From Chryseobacterium bernardetii (lineage in GTDB: Bacteria; Bacteroidota; Bacteroidia; Flavobacteriales; Weeksellaceae): 64,000 bases of DNA. This document shows, in pieces, positions 34,874-42,212 of the stretch. Each line of letters starts with the position of its first letter. Position 1 is the stretch's first letter. The position numbers were made by a program, and so were the translations under genes. The notes beneath the pieces are model-generated. The model saw only the letters and a list, made by a program, of their open reading frames with translations. It was not told the origin of the DNA and made no database searches. The stretch spans positions 1,240,001 to 1,304,000 of the forward strand of contig NZ_CP033932.1 of assembly GCF_003815975.1 (NCBI RefSeq), in the 5' to 3' direction.

Positions 34874-37800
34874 ATGCTAAACTCAACATCAACATTAGAA
34901 ACCCAATCATTGGGGGCTGCCGTTTTGCTGTCATCAGGAGACAGGGAAAAACTTTTAAATGAATTCAATAAAACAGGCTGGGATTACAAGCAGGAAGAAA
35001 CCCTGGTGTCTCTTTTCAGAAAACAGGTTGAGATTCATCCTGATCATATTGCAGCAGTATATAAAGATCAGGCAATAACTTATAAAGAATTGGATCAAAG
35101 AAGTAATCAGCTGGCCAATCACTTAATAGACAAAGGGATAAAAGAAAATATGTTTGTTCCTGTCTGGCTTGATCGCTCTCTGGAGTGGGCTGTAGCAGTT
35201 CTTGGAATTGTAAAAACAGGAGCAGCATATGTTCCTGTTGATCCTGCATATCCTGTAAAAAGAGTGGAGTATATTATTTCAGATACCATGGCTTCAATGA
35301 TGGTCACCAACCGTCAGTTGGGTTCACTATTGTCAGAAAATGGAAAAACTGAAGTGTTTCAGTTGGATACAATGAGTGATCTGGGAGCTTTTCCTTCGCA
35401 TCAGCCTGAAGCTGGGATATATGAAAATATGTTGGCTTACACCATTTATACATCCGGCTCAACAGGAAAACCTAAAGGAGTAATGATTACTCATCTTGCC
35501 ATTCAACATTTGGTAACATGGCATAATTATCATTTCCATGTTGATCATACCTCGAAGCTAAGCCTTGTTGCAGGTCTGGCTTTTGATATTTCTGTGTGGG
35601 AAACCTGGTCAGGGCTTACTTCAGGAGCTACACTTTTTATTGCTGAGAATGAAGAAAGAACAGATGCTTCTGCTTTGGTAGAATACTTCCGTAAAAACCA
35701 TATTACCCATGGCTTCGTACCAACAGTTCTTGTTCCGTCTTTTATAGATAAAACAAAAAATTATAATGATCTGTCACTTAAATATCTTTTCACAGCGGGT
35801 GAAAAATTAAAGCCGGTACTTACTACAGAATTAAGTTATGAACTCATAGATTATTACGGACCTACTGAATGTACAGTATATGCTACGTTTAGGAAAGTTA
35901 AAGATGTAGAGGGTAAATACATATCTTCAATAGGCAGGCCTATAGCGAATGCCAAAGCCTATATTTTAGGAGAAAATAAGGAATTGTTGCCAGTAGGTGC
36001 TATTGGAGAATTATATATCGGCGGTGGTCTTTTGGCTAAAGGTTACCTTAATAATGAAGAGCTAACCAAAGATAAGTTTATTGTTAGTCCTTTTAAAAAT
36101 GAAGAAAAACTATATCGAACCGGAGATCTGGCCAAATGGCTTCCCGATGGAGAAATTGAGTTTTTAGGGAGGATAGATAATCAGATAAAGATTAGAGGGT
36201 TCCGGATCGAATTGGGGGAAATAGAGCGTACTCTAAGTCAACAGGAAAGCGTTCAGGAGGCAATTGTTATTACAAAAGACACGGCAGGCAACAATAAATA
36301 CCTCATCGCTTTTATTGTAGCCAAGACAGGCTTTGAAAAAGATAGTACTGCTGTCAGAACTTTGTTGAAAGAAGAGTTACCTGGATATATGATTCCTGCC
36401 CAGATTATTTTTATAGATAAAATTCCTCTTACAGCCAATGGTAAAACAGATGTCAGCTTTTTAAGAGATCTTGCGGATAAGGAAGCTGAAGGTTTGGTTT
36501 CCTTTGAACCACCAACTAATGAAACAGAGCGGATTATTGCAGACATCTGGTCAACAGAACTGGAACGTCCTGTTATTAATATTACAGATAACTTTTTTGA
36601 TATAGGGGGAAACTCCCTTTTGGTTGCCATTGTGGCAGTAGCATTGGAAAGAAAGCTTGAAGTAAAAGTATATCTGAGGGATCTCTATCAATATCCCGTA
36701 TTGCGGCATCTTTCAGAAGTCTTGATAGCCAGATCTAAAGAAGCAAGAGAATTGGCCGCCAAAGAAGATGTAGAGCCCTATGTAGAGTTACAGCAGGATG
36801 TATATCTCGCACCGGGAACTGTATTTGCCGGAGGGTTTGATCCCAAGCAATTGGAAAATCCGTCTGTTATTTTTTTAACAGGAGTTACGGGATTTGTAGG
36901 GATTCATCTTTTACAGGAACTTTTGGATACTACCGGTGCTGATATTTATTGCCTGGTGAGAGCTGAGGATGATTTTCATGCTAAAGAGAAAATTGATCGT
37001 TGTTATAAGCAGTTTGCTATTCCGCAGAAAGAAGAGCAGAAGACAAGAATTATTCCTGTAATTGGCGACCTTGCACAACCATCATTAGGTCTTTCAGAAG
37101 AAACGTTCAAAATGCTGGCCGAAAGAACAGATTTGATTTACCACTCCGGAAGCTCAGTAAATTTCATAGAACCTTATTCCTATATGAAAGCACCTAATGT
37201 AGAAGGACTGAGAGAAATTATAAAGCTTGCAGGGGCAGAAAGAACAAAATGCCTGGCATTATTGTCTACAATATCAGTTTATAGCTGGGGGCATATTTTC
37301 ACCGGGAAAACAGTAATGCTGGAATCTGATGATATTGCTCAGAACCTGATGTCTGTAAGCAAAGATATTGGCTATGTAAGGAGCAAATGGGTAATGGAAG
37401 CTATTGCAGATCTGGCAGCAAAAGAGGGATTGCCGGTTATTACTTACAGGTTAGGATATGCCATGTGCCACAGTGAAACAGGAGCAAGTGCTCCATATCA
37501 ATGGTGGTCGGGACTGGTGAAAAACTGTGTGGAATTCCAATCTTATCCAGCTTTAACGGAATTAAGAGAAGGGTTAATCACGGTAGATTATATGACCCGG
37601 GCTATGGCTTATATTACAAAAAATAAAGAAGCGGTAGGGAAGAAGTTCAATCTTATTGCCAGCCCGGAAACCAACCTTACTTTAGAGGATTTCTTCGGAC
37701 TTATGAAGAAGCATTATCCGTTTACCCTGAAAAGCCTTCCTTATAAAGAATGGAGAAAGCAATGGGAAGATGACAGTAAAAACAGGTTATATCCACTAAC

Positions 37801-37981
37801 CAGTCTTTTCAGGGATAATATGCATGAAGGATTATCTACAGTTGAATTGTACCAGAATACTTATGTGTGGGATTGCTCCAATGTCATTCAATTCTTGAAA
37901 GGTTCAGGTATTAAAGAGCCTGTATTTGATAAAAAGATACTGGATGCATATTTGCAATATCTTGGACTTTCAATATCATAA
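34874..37981 (+). CDS. Stand-alone A-T-R NRPS-like enzyme (amino acid adenylation, carrier, thioester reductase)
   Basis: A 1035-residue single-module enzyme. Adenylation domain (about 40-530): ITYKELDQRSNQLANHLI, YTIYTSGSTGKPKGVM (ATP loop, 190-205), AFDISVWETW with the amino-group-binding Asp238, YYGPTECTVYA, RIDNQIKIRGFRIELGEIE and the catalytic Lys524 in TANGKTD. Carrier domain (about 548-618): FFDIGGNSLL with phosphopantetheine Ser581. Reductase domain (about 664-1030): IFLTGVTGFVGIHLL (NADPH loop), LLSTISVY and the catalytic YVRSK (Tyr834, Lys838). There is no condensation or thioesterase domain. It should activate one amino acid and release it as an aldehyde or alcohol. My reading of the specificity code is D-I-W-G-F-A-Y-V-Y-K, which I do not recognise. 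No other biosynthetic gene, nor a phosphopantetheinyl transferase, is adjacent. Confidence 0.9.
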   Translation: MLNSTSTLETQSLGAAVLLSSGDREKLLNEFNKTGWDYKQEETLVSLFRKQVEIHPDHIAAVYKDQAITYKELDQRSNQLANHLIDKGIKENMFVPVWLDRSLEWAVAVLGIVKTGAAYVPVDPAYPVKRVEYIISDTMASMMVTNRQLGSLLSENGKTEVFQLDTMSDLGAFPSHQPEAGIYENMLAYTIYTSGSTGKPKGVMITHLAIQHLVTWHNYHFHVDHTSKLSLVAGLAFDISVWETWSGLTSGATLFIAENEERTDASALVEYFRKNHITHGFVPTVLVPSFIDKTKNYNDLSLKYLFTAGEKLKPVLTTELSYELIDYYGPTECTVYATFRKVKDVEGKYISSIGRPIANAKAYILGENKELLPVGAIGELYIGGGLLAKGYLNNEELTKDKFIVSPFKNEEKLYRTGDLAKWLPDGEIEFLGRIDNQIKIRGFRIELGEIERTLSQQESVQEAIVITKDTAGNNKYLIAFIVAKTGFEKDSTAVRTLLKEELPGYMIPAQIIFIDKIPLTANGKTDVSFLRDLADKEAEGLVSFEPPTNETERIIADIWSTELERPVINITDNFFDIGGNSLLVAIVAVALERKLEVKVYLRDLYQYPVLRHLSEVLIARSKEARELAAKEDVEPYVELQQDVYLAPGTVFAGGFDPKQLENPSVIFLTGVTGFVGIHLLQELLDTTGADIYCLVRAEDDFHAKEKIDRCYKQFAIPQKEEQKTRIIPVIGDLAQPSLGLSEETFKMLAERTDLIYHSGSSVNFIEPYSYMKAPNVEGLREIIKLAGAERTKCLALLSTISVYSWGHIFTGKTVMLESDDIAQNLMSVSKDIGYVRSKWVMEAIADLAAKEGLPVITYRLGYAMCHSETGASAPYQWWSGLVKNCVEFQSYPALTELREGLITVDYMTRAMAYITKNKEAVGKKFNLIASPETNLTLEDFFGLMKKHYPFTLKSLPYKEWRKQWEDDSKNRLYPLTSLFRDNMHEGLSTVELYQNTYVWDCSNVIQFLKGSGIKEPVFDKKILDAYLQYLGLSIS

Positions 37982-38000
37982 CTTCTGAGAATTGTTAGAT

Positions 38001-38028
38001 AAAACCAGGCGGATTTCCGTCTGGTTTT
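38001..38028 (+). terminator. Terminator of the A-T-R gene
   Basis: AAAACCAGGCGG / CCGTCTGGTTTT make a 12-bp stem (one G-U pair) with a 4-base loop and T-rich tail, 20 bases past the stop. Confidence 0.88.
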
Positions 38029-38107
38029 TATTTAAAATAATACGTCGAGTTCTGTCGCTATATACTATGATTTTTGCCTTAAGATAAACGTTATAAAAAA
38101 ACAGGAA

Positions 38108-38389
38108 ATGAATAATTCTAGGGTATTGGCTAAAAATTTTGTGGCCAATGAAAGTGCAGTGATCGATCTTAAATCATCAGGAGTTGAAGATAAGTTGAAT
38201 TCATTGGTGTTTCAAAACCAAAAAGGGCAGTCTGCAGAATTTTTATGGCAGATCAATGGCAAAGAAAAAGGAGGTTATTTTAAAGAAGTAATTAATGATC
38301 TTGGGGTAAGGGTTGCTCATTACGATGGATTTCTAACTGTTACCAACGGAGGAGGAAAACAGTTTTTAGAAGCAGAAATAAAAATATAA
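38108..38389 (+). CDS. Uncharacterised 93-residue protein
   Basis: I do not recognise a family. The 93-residue protein has no signal peptide, TM helix or Cys. It reads as an alpha/beta or all-beta fold: SRVLAKNFVANESAVIDLKS, LNSLVFQNQKGQSAEFLWQI and VRVAHYDGFLTVTNGGGKQF. The alternating hydrophobic pattern and clean codon use support it being real, and the ATG is preceded by AGG (AAACAGGAAATG). It follows the A-T-R gene on the same strand, but a strong terminator between them speaks against a shared transcript. It ends 18 bases from the convergent YdeI-like gene. Confidence 0.6.
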   Translation: MNNSRVLAKNFVANESAVIDLKSSGVEDKLNSLVFQNQKGQSAEFLWQINGKEKGGYFKEVINDLGVRVAHYDGFLTVTNGGGKQFLEAEIKI

Positions 38390-38406
38390 TAGGGAAGCAA
38401 AGGGGC

Positions 38407-38889
38407 TTATATTCCTTTTTTTCCTTCCAGAATCATCTGAATCATTTTAGCTTTTCTGTTTTCTCTTGTTTCGGGTTTTTTAGCATCTTCAATCCAGCGG
38501 ATGTATTCCTTTTTGTGGGTGTAGCTCATCTTGTCAAATAATATTTTTGCATCTGGATTTTCATTAAATACTAAAAAAATATCGTCAGCAACCTCAACAA
38601 TTCGCTCTTCCTTATCCTCAATAAGGGAAACAGAAACCTCATCTCCAAAGGTTTTTCCAAGTTGTTTCCTGATATCTTGAGTTAATCCTAATATATGGCA
38701 GCCAGACTTCATTTTAGCTAAACTTCCACGATATTCAACTTTGCCATCGAATGTGGCTTTAATTTTTACCTGGCCCTTTTTATTGAATAGCTCTTCTGTT
38801 GAAAATGGGAATTCTACAAAAGCAGCATTCATTTCTCCGTTTTGCTTTATGGTAGCTGTGAATAATATAGGTTGAGAATTCATATTCAT
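38407..38889 (-). CDS. YdeI/OmpD-associated (OmdA) family protein with DUF1905
   Basis: A 160-residue cytoplasmic protein with the usual two parts. The N-terminal half is DUF1905-like: FTATIKQNGEMNAAFVEFPF, VKIKATFDGKVEYRGSLAKM, HILGLTQDIRKQLGKTFGDE. The C-terminal part is the OmdA (bacteriocin-protection, YdeI-like) domain: AKILFDKMSYTHKKEYIRWI, EDAKKPETRENRKAKMIQMI. These proteins are widely distributed and loosely linked to envelope or peptide resistance in some organisms; no mechanism is established. It is a single gene convergent with the 93-residue ORF and divergent from nothing immediate; the S46 peptidase terminator lies just upstream. Confidence 0.85.
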   Translation of the reverse strand: MNMNSQPILFTATIKQNGEMNAAFVEFPFSTEELFNKKGQVKIKATFDGKVEYRGSLAKMKSGCHILGLTQDIRKQLGKTFGDEVSVSLIEDKEERIVEVADDIFLVFNENPDAKILFDKMSYTHKKEYIRWIEDAKKPETRENRKAKMIQMILEGKKGI

Positions 38890-38911
38890 ATTTTAGTATT
38901 CAAAAATAAAA

Positions 38912-38939
38912 AAACCGTGAAATATTACTTTCACGGTTT
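38912..38939 (-). terminator. Terminator of the S46 peptidase gene
   Basis: The 11-bp perfect stem AAACCGTGAAA / TTTCACGGTTT has a 6-base loop and is followed on the minus strand by a T-run (TTTTTTATTTTT). Confidence 0.88.
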
Positions 38940-38958
38940 CAAAATATATCAGATAAGA

Positions 38959-41166
38959 TTATTTTTTCTTTGTTTTCTTAGGCATTGTTGTAGTCCCAGA
39001 GTTTTTAGTTTTTGTATCAGCCGGAGTATTCGCATCTCTTACAAGCTTTAATTCATCAACTAATCTTCTAGCACCAGCAAATTTATCAATAGTCCAAAGA
39101 ACAAAACGAACGTCTACGTTGATGGTTTTCTGCCACTCAGGCTCAAATACGATATCACCGCTTAATGCTTCGCTGTTTCCGTCAAATGCAATACCAATAA
39201 GGTTTCCGTCTCCATCAATTACCGGAGAACCAGAGTTTCCACCTGTGATGTCATTGTTAGAAAGGAAGTTTACAGGCATATATCCTTTCGCATCAGCATA
39301 TTGCCCGAAATCTTTAAGGTTATAAAGGTCAATCACTCTTTGAGGCAGATCGAATTCTTCATCACCTTTCTTGTATTTTCCAACAAGTCCGGACATGTCT
39401 GTATAATAATTATCAGTAACACCGAAGTAGTTTCTGTCTTCTCTGATAGGAAGTTTATCTACAGTTCCGTAAGTTAATCTCATTGTAGAGTTAGCATCCG
39501 GATAGAATTTCTTTTCAGGCATAGCTTTCATTAACCCGGCAAGGAATAGACGGCTGTTTTTTGCAAAGTTGTCATCAACTTTAACAAATCTTTCAGTGCT
39601 CATTTTCTGGTCTGCAACAATACCGTTTGCTGCTTTCCAAAGTGGATCAGCATCAAGCTTTAATGCATCCGGATTTAACAAGAAGTTCGTAGCAGAAGTC
39701 TTGTTGGCAAAAATAGAAGAATAAGCAAGGTTAGAAACTGTTTTAGCATCTAATCCCAAGATTGTTGCAGAAGCGACTTCAGTGTTTTTTACTCTTGCCT
39801 GGTAAAGGCTTGTCATTGCAGCAAGCATTTCACCCTCTAAAGAAGGGCTGAAATTTTCATAAGCTGCTTTAATAGCTGCTTCAGTTTTAGCTTTCATCGC
39901 TAATCTTCCCTGCATATCCTGAGCGGCATAAGCTTTTAAAACAGAACCTACCTGTAAAGCAAGAGAGATATATTTAGCGTTTCTTGAGAACTGAGTAGCA
40001 TAGTTTCTTTCAACATTTCTGTCAGAAACCTGCTTATAATAAACATCAATGTCTTCTAAGATACCATCATAAGCATCGTTCCCTGGCATTGCAGACCATT
40101 TTCTGTAAATATCTTCAATCTTTTGTTTGTCAGAGATCGTTCCGTTTTTGTTAACAGCATCAATCGTTCCCTGTCTGTTTTTCCAGTAATTCGCTACTGA
40201 AGCATATTGAGAAGCATAGTTAAGCTGAGTAGCTTTATCTTTATCCATATACTTCTTCATGACATCCATTGCTGTTTTGGAAGCTTCAACCCAAGCCGGG
40301 TAGTCTTTGTTTACCATCTGTTGGATTCCGTAAGAAGTAAGGTAACGGTTGGTTCTTCCAGGATATCCAAGAATCATTGAGAAATCGCCAGGCTTAACTC
40401 CTTTAAGAGAAACCGGTAAAAAGTGCTTAGGTTTCATTGGAACATTGCTTGGAGAATATTCAGCAGGATTTCCCGCAGCATCAGCATATACCCTGAAAAC
40501 AGTGAAGTCTGCAGTGTGTCTTGGCCACTCCCAGTTATCAGTATCACCACCGAATTTTCCTAATGATGAAGGGGGTGCTCCTACCAATCTTACATCTTTG
40601 TAATCCTGGTATACGAAATAGTAGAATTCATTTCCGTTAAAGAAATCCTTTACTACTACAGTATATTTTCCGTTTTCAGAGTTTTCTGTTTGTATTGCTT
40701 TGGTTTCAGCATCTATAACAGCTTTTCTCTCTGCTCCGGTCATGTTGTTGTTTAGTTTGGATGTGATTCTTTGAGTCGCATCATCCATTCTTACTAAAAA
40801 TCTTACATAAAGATCCTTTGCGTTGAACTCGTCTTTCTGTTTCATGGCCCAGAAACCATTCTTCAGATAATCTTTTTCAGGAGTAGAAGCGGCAGCAACA
40901 GCTCCATAACCACAGTGGTGGTTCGTGAATAAAAGTCCTTTATCAGAAACAATTTCCCCAGTACAGAAACCGCCAAAACTTACGATAGCGTCTTTTAAGC
41001 TGGAATTGTTAACCGAGTAAATTTCTTCAGGCGTAAGATGCAGACCTTCTTTTTGCATATCAACACCGTTAAGTCTTTTGATGAGCATAAGCAGCCACAT
41101 CCCCTCATCCGCCCTCATCTGAGCAAAACTCAGCAAGAAAGTGAATAGTAGAAATAGTCTTTTCAT
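38959..41166 (-). CDS. S46-family dipeptidyl-peptidase (DPP7-like)
   Basis: A 735-residue periplasmic serine exopeptidase that removes dipeptides from oligopeptide N-termini, central to amino-acid feeding in Bacteroidota. Signal peptide MKRLFLLFTFLLSFAQMRA. Chymotrypsin-like triad: LLFTNHHCGYGA (catalytic His near 84), FGGDTDNWEWPRHTADFTVF (catalytic Asp around 225), and ITGGNSGSPVIDGDGN with Ser645. Eighteen residues after the Ser is Gly663 (AFDGNSE). From what I recall of Porphyromonas enzymes, Gly here marks DPP7 (hydrophobic P1) and Arg marks DPP11 (acidic P1), so DPP7-type specificity is likely. The C-terminus has a Lys/Thr-rich tail (TTTMPKKTKKK). Single gene with a strong terminator. 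Confidence 0.92.
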   Translation of the reverse strand: MKRLFLLFTFLLSFAQMRADEGMWLLMLIKRLNGVDMQKEGLHLTPEEIYSVNNSSLKDAIVSFGGFCTGEIVSDKGLLFTNHHCGYGAVAAASTPEKDYLKNGFWAMKQKDEFNAKDLYVRFLVRMDDATQRITSKLNNNMTGAERKAVIDAETKAIQTENSENGKYTVVVKDFFNGNEFYYFVYQDYKDVRLVGAPPSSLGKFGGDTDNWEWPRHTADFTVFRVYADAAGNPAEYSPSNVPMKPKHFLPVSLKGVKPGDFSMILGYPGRTNRYLTSYGIQQMVNKDYPAWVEASKTAMDVMKKYMDKDKATQLNYASQYASVANYWKNRQGTIDAVNKNGTISDKQKIEDIYRKWSAMPGNDAYDGILEDIDVYYKQVSDRNVERNYATQFSRNAKYISLALQVGSVLKAYAAQDMQGRLAMKAKTEAAIKAAYENFSPSLEGEMLAAMTSLYQARVKNTEVASATILGLDAKTVSNLAYSSIFANKTSATNFLLNPDALKLDADPLWKAANGIVADQKMSTERFVKVDDNFAKNSRLFLAGLMKAMPEKKFYPDANSTMRLTYGTVDKLPIREDRNYFGVTDNYYTDMSGLVGKYKKGDEEFDLPQRVIDLYNLKDFGQYADAKGYMPVNFLSNNDITGGNSGSPVIDGDGNLIGIAFDGNSEALSGDIVFEPEWQKTINVDVRFVLWTIDKFAGARRLVDELKLVRDANTPADTKTKNSGTTTMPKKTKKK

Positions 41167-41252
41167 TTTATAAAATAATTTTTGTGTCGCTAATTTACTA
41201 ATTTTTACGAGATTCTATCCCGGGTTGGTATGAAAATGGGATGATAATCCGC

Positions 41253-41687
41253 ATGAAAAAAATACTATTTTCCCTTTTTGCCATTTCATTCCTGGGACTT
41301 GTTTTCAATTGTTCTGCAGTACCAGATAAAAATCCTCATATTCAGAGACAGTGGATGCTGATTTCATTCGATGGTTTTTCTAAAGATCAGCTGATTGCTC
41401 AGAAAGCAGAAATGAACCTGACCGGAAAGATGGAAAAAGGTAAGATTCAAGGAAGTGCATACATGGGCTGTAATCAGATGTCTTTTACATCTGAATTTAA
41501 AAACGGGGGAAAATTGAAGATTTCCCAGGGAGTAAGTACCATGAAAGCCTGTCAGGATATGAATCTGGAAAACTCTTTCCAGAAAAAGATTGAAACTATG
41601 ACAAAATATTCCGTAGAAGGACATTTTCTTACTTTATCTGATCATCAGGGAAACACAATGAAATTTGTAGCTGCAGATTGGGATTAA
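41253..41687 (+). CDS. META/HslJ-domain lipoprotein
   Basis: A 144-residue lipoprotein from the ATG at 41253 (MKKILFSLFAISFLGLVFNC, lipobox Cys20); the ATG at 41241 adds four residues. The mature part is a META domain (HslJ-like): RQWMLISFDGF, EMNLTGKMEKGKIQGSAYMG, CNQMSFTSEFKNGGKLKIS, then STMKACQDMNLENSFQKKIE and a last strand LTLSDHQGNTMKFVA. The M-x-C-N and T-x-x-(A/M)-C pattern is the family's. HslJ in E. coli is a heat-shock and novobiocin-related outer-membrane protein of unclear mechanism. It is a single gene with a terminator, divergent from the S46 peptidase. Confidence 0.85.
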   Translation: MKKILFSLFAISFLGLVFNCSAVPDKNPHIQRQWMLISFDGFSKDQLIAQKAEMNLTGKMEKGKIQGSAYMGCNQMSFTSEFKNGGKLKISQGVSTMKACQDMNLENSFQKKIETMTKYSVEGHFLTLSDHQGNTMKFVAADWD

Positions 41688-41710
41688 CTGTATCTATTGT
41701 TAAATATAAA

Positions 41711-41732
41711 AAGTCCGCTGATGAGCGGACTT
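41711..41732 (+). terminator. Terminator of the META-domain gene
   Basis: AAGTCCGCT / AGCGGACTT, a perfect 9-bp stem with loop GATG, followed by a T-rich run. Confidence 0.85.
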
Positions 41733-41740
41733 CTTTTGTT

Positions 41741-41809
41741 TGAAAAATCTAGTTTGGTTATTAGCTTTTTGAGATTATTAGTTTTTTTAGGGTTATCAGT
41801 CTTTTGGGA
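41741..41809. repeat. Short degenerate tandem repeats of about 17 bases
   Basis: Three adjacent units are similar: 41758-41774, 41775-41792 and 41793-41809 (pattern TTAT(T/C)AG(C/T)(T/C)TTTT(G/A)(A/G)G(A/G)), and 41741-41757 may be a fourth, weaker one. The last unit includes the final codons and stop of the 136-residue gene. Confidence 0.5.
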
Positions 41810-42206
41810 TTGTCTTTTTTATTTCTTCTAAAGTAGCCGTGTTGGGAAGTCCTGTAATTGTTTTTGTGTTCCTAGAATTTATTGTATTATGAGATGCCTG
41901 TCTGTTGGGAATTGTTCTTTTTATTTCTTCTAATGTTGCTGTATTGGGAAGAAGCAGTCCTGAGGTATTGGCTGATTTAGATTTTTGCTCCTGTTTTTTC
42001 ACTTCCAGCCCTTGGTCAGAAGTAAGTTCTGTATGGACTGTTTGTTTTTCTATTCTTTCTTTAGCATCCTGCATCAGTTTTGTTTCATGCTCTTTAATCT
42101 GTTTCAATACCTGTGTCTGATCTTCTGCCGAAGCAGACTGTTTATTTTCCTGAGCATACATAAGAGTGCTTAAGAAGAATAATGGGATGATATATGCTGT
42201 TTTCAT
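41796..42206 (-). CDS. Secreted small protein with a duplicated LPNTATLEEIK motif
   Basis: A 136-residue exported protein of unknown family. The signal peptide is MKTAYIIPLFFLSTLMYAQ. A charged coiled-coil-like helix covers about residues 20-70 (QTQVLKQIKEHETKLMQDAK). The C-terminal 50 residues hold two near-identical copies of a 16-residue motif, LLPNTATLEEIKRTIPNR and GLPNTATLEEIKKTIPKD, separated by about 20 Asn/Thr-rich residues. The gene is the third of a unit with the 849-residue repeat protein, 6 bases after it. A binding or anchoring role for the motif is possible but speculative. Confidence 0.6.
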   Translation of the reverse strand: MKTAYIIPLFFLSTLMYAQENKQSASAEDQTQVLKQIKEHETKLMQDAKERIEKQTVHTELTSDQGLEVKKQEQKSKSANTSGLLLPNTATLEEIKRTIPNRQASHNTINSRNTKTITGLPNTATLEEIKKTIPKD

Positions 42207-42212
42207 AACGTT

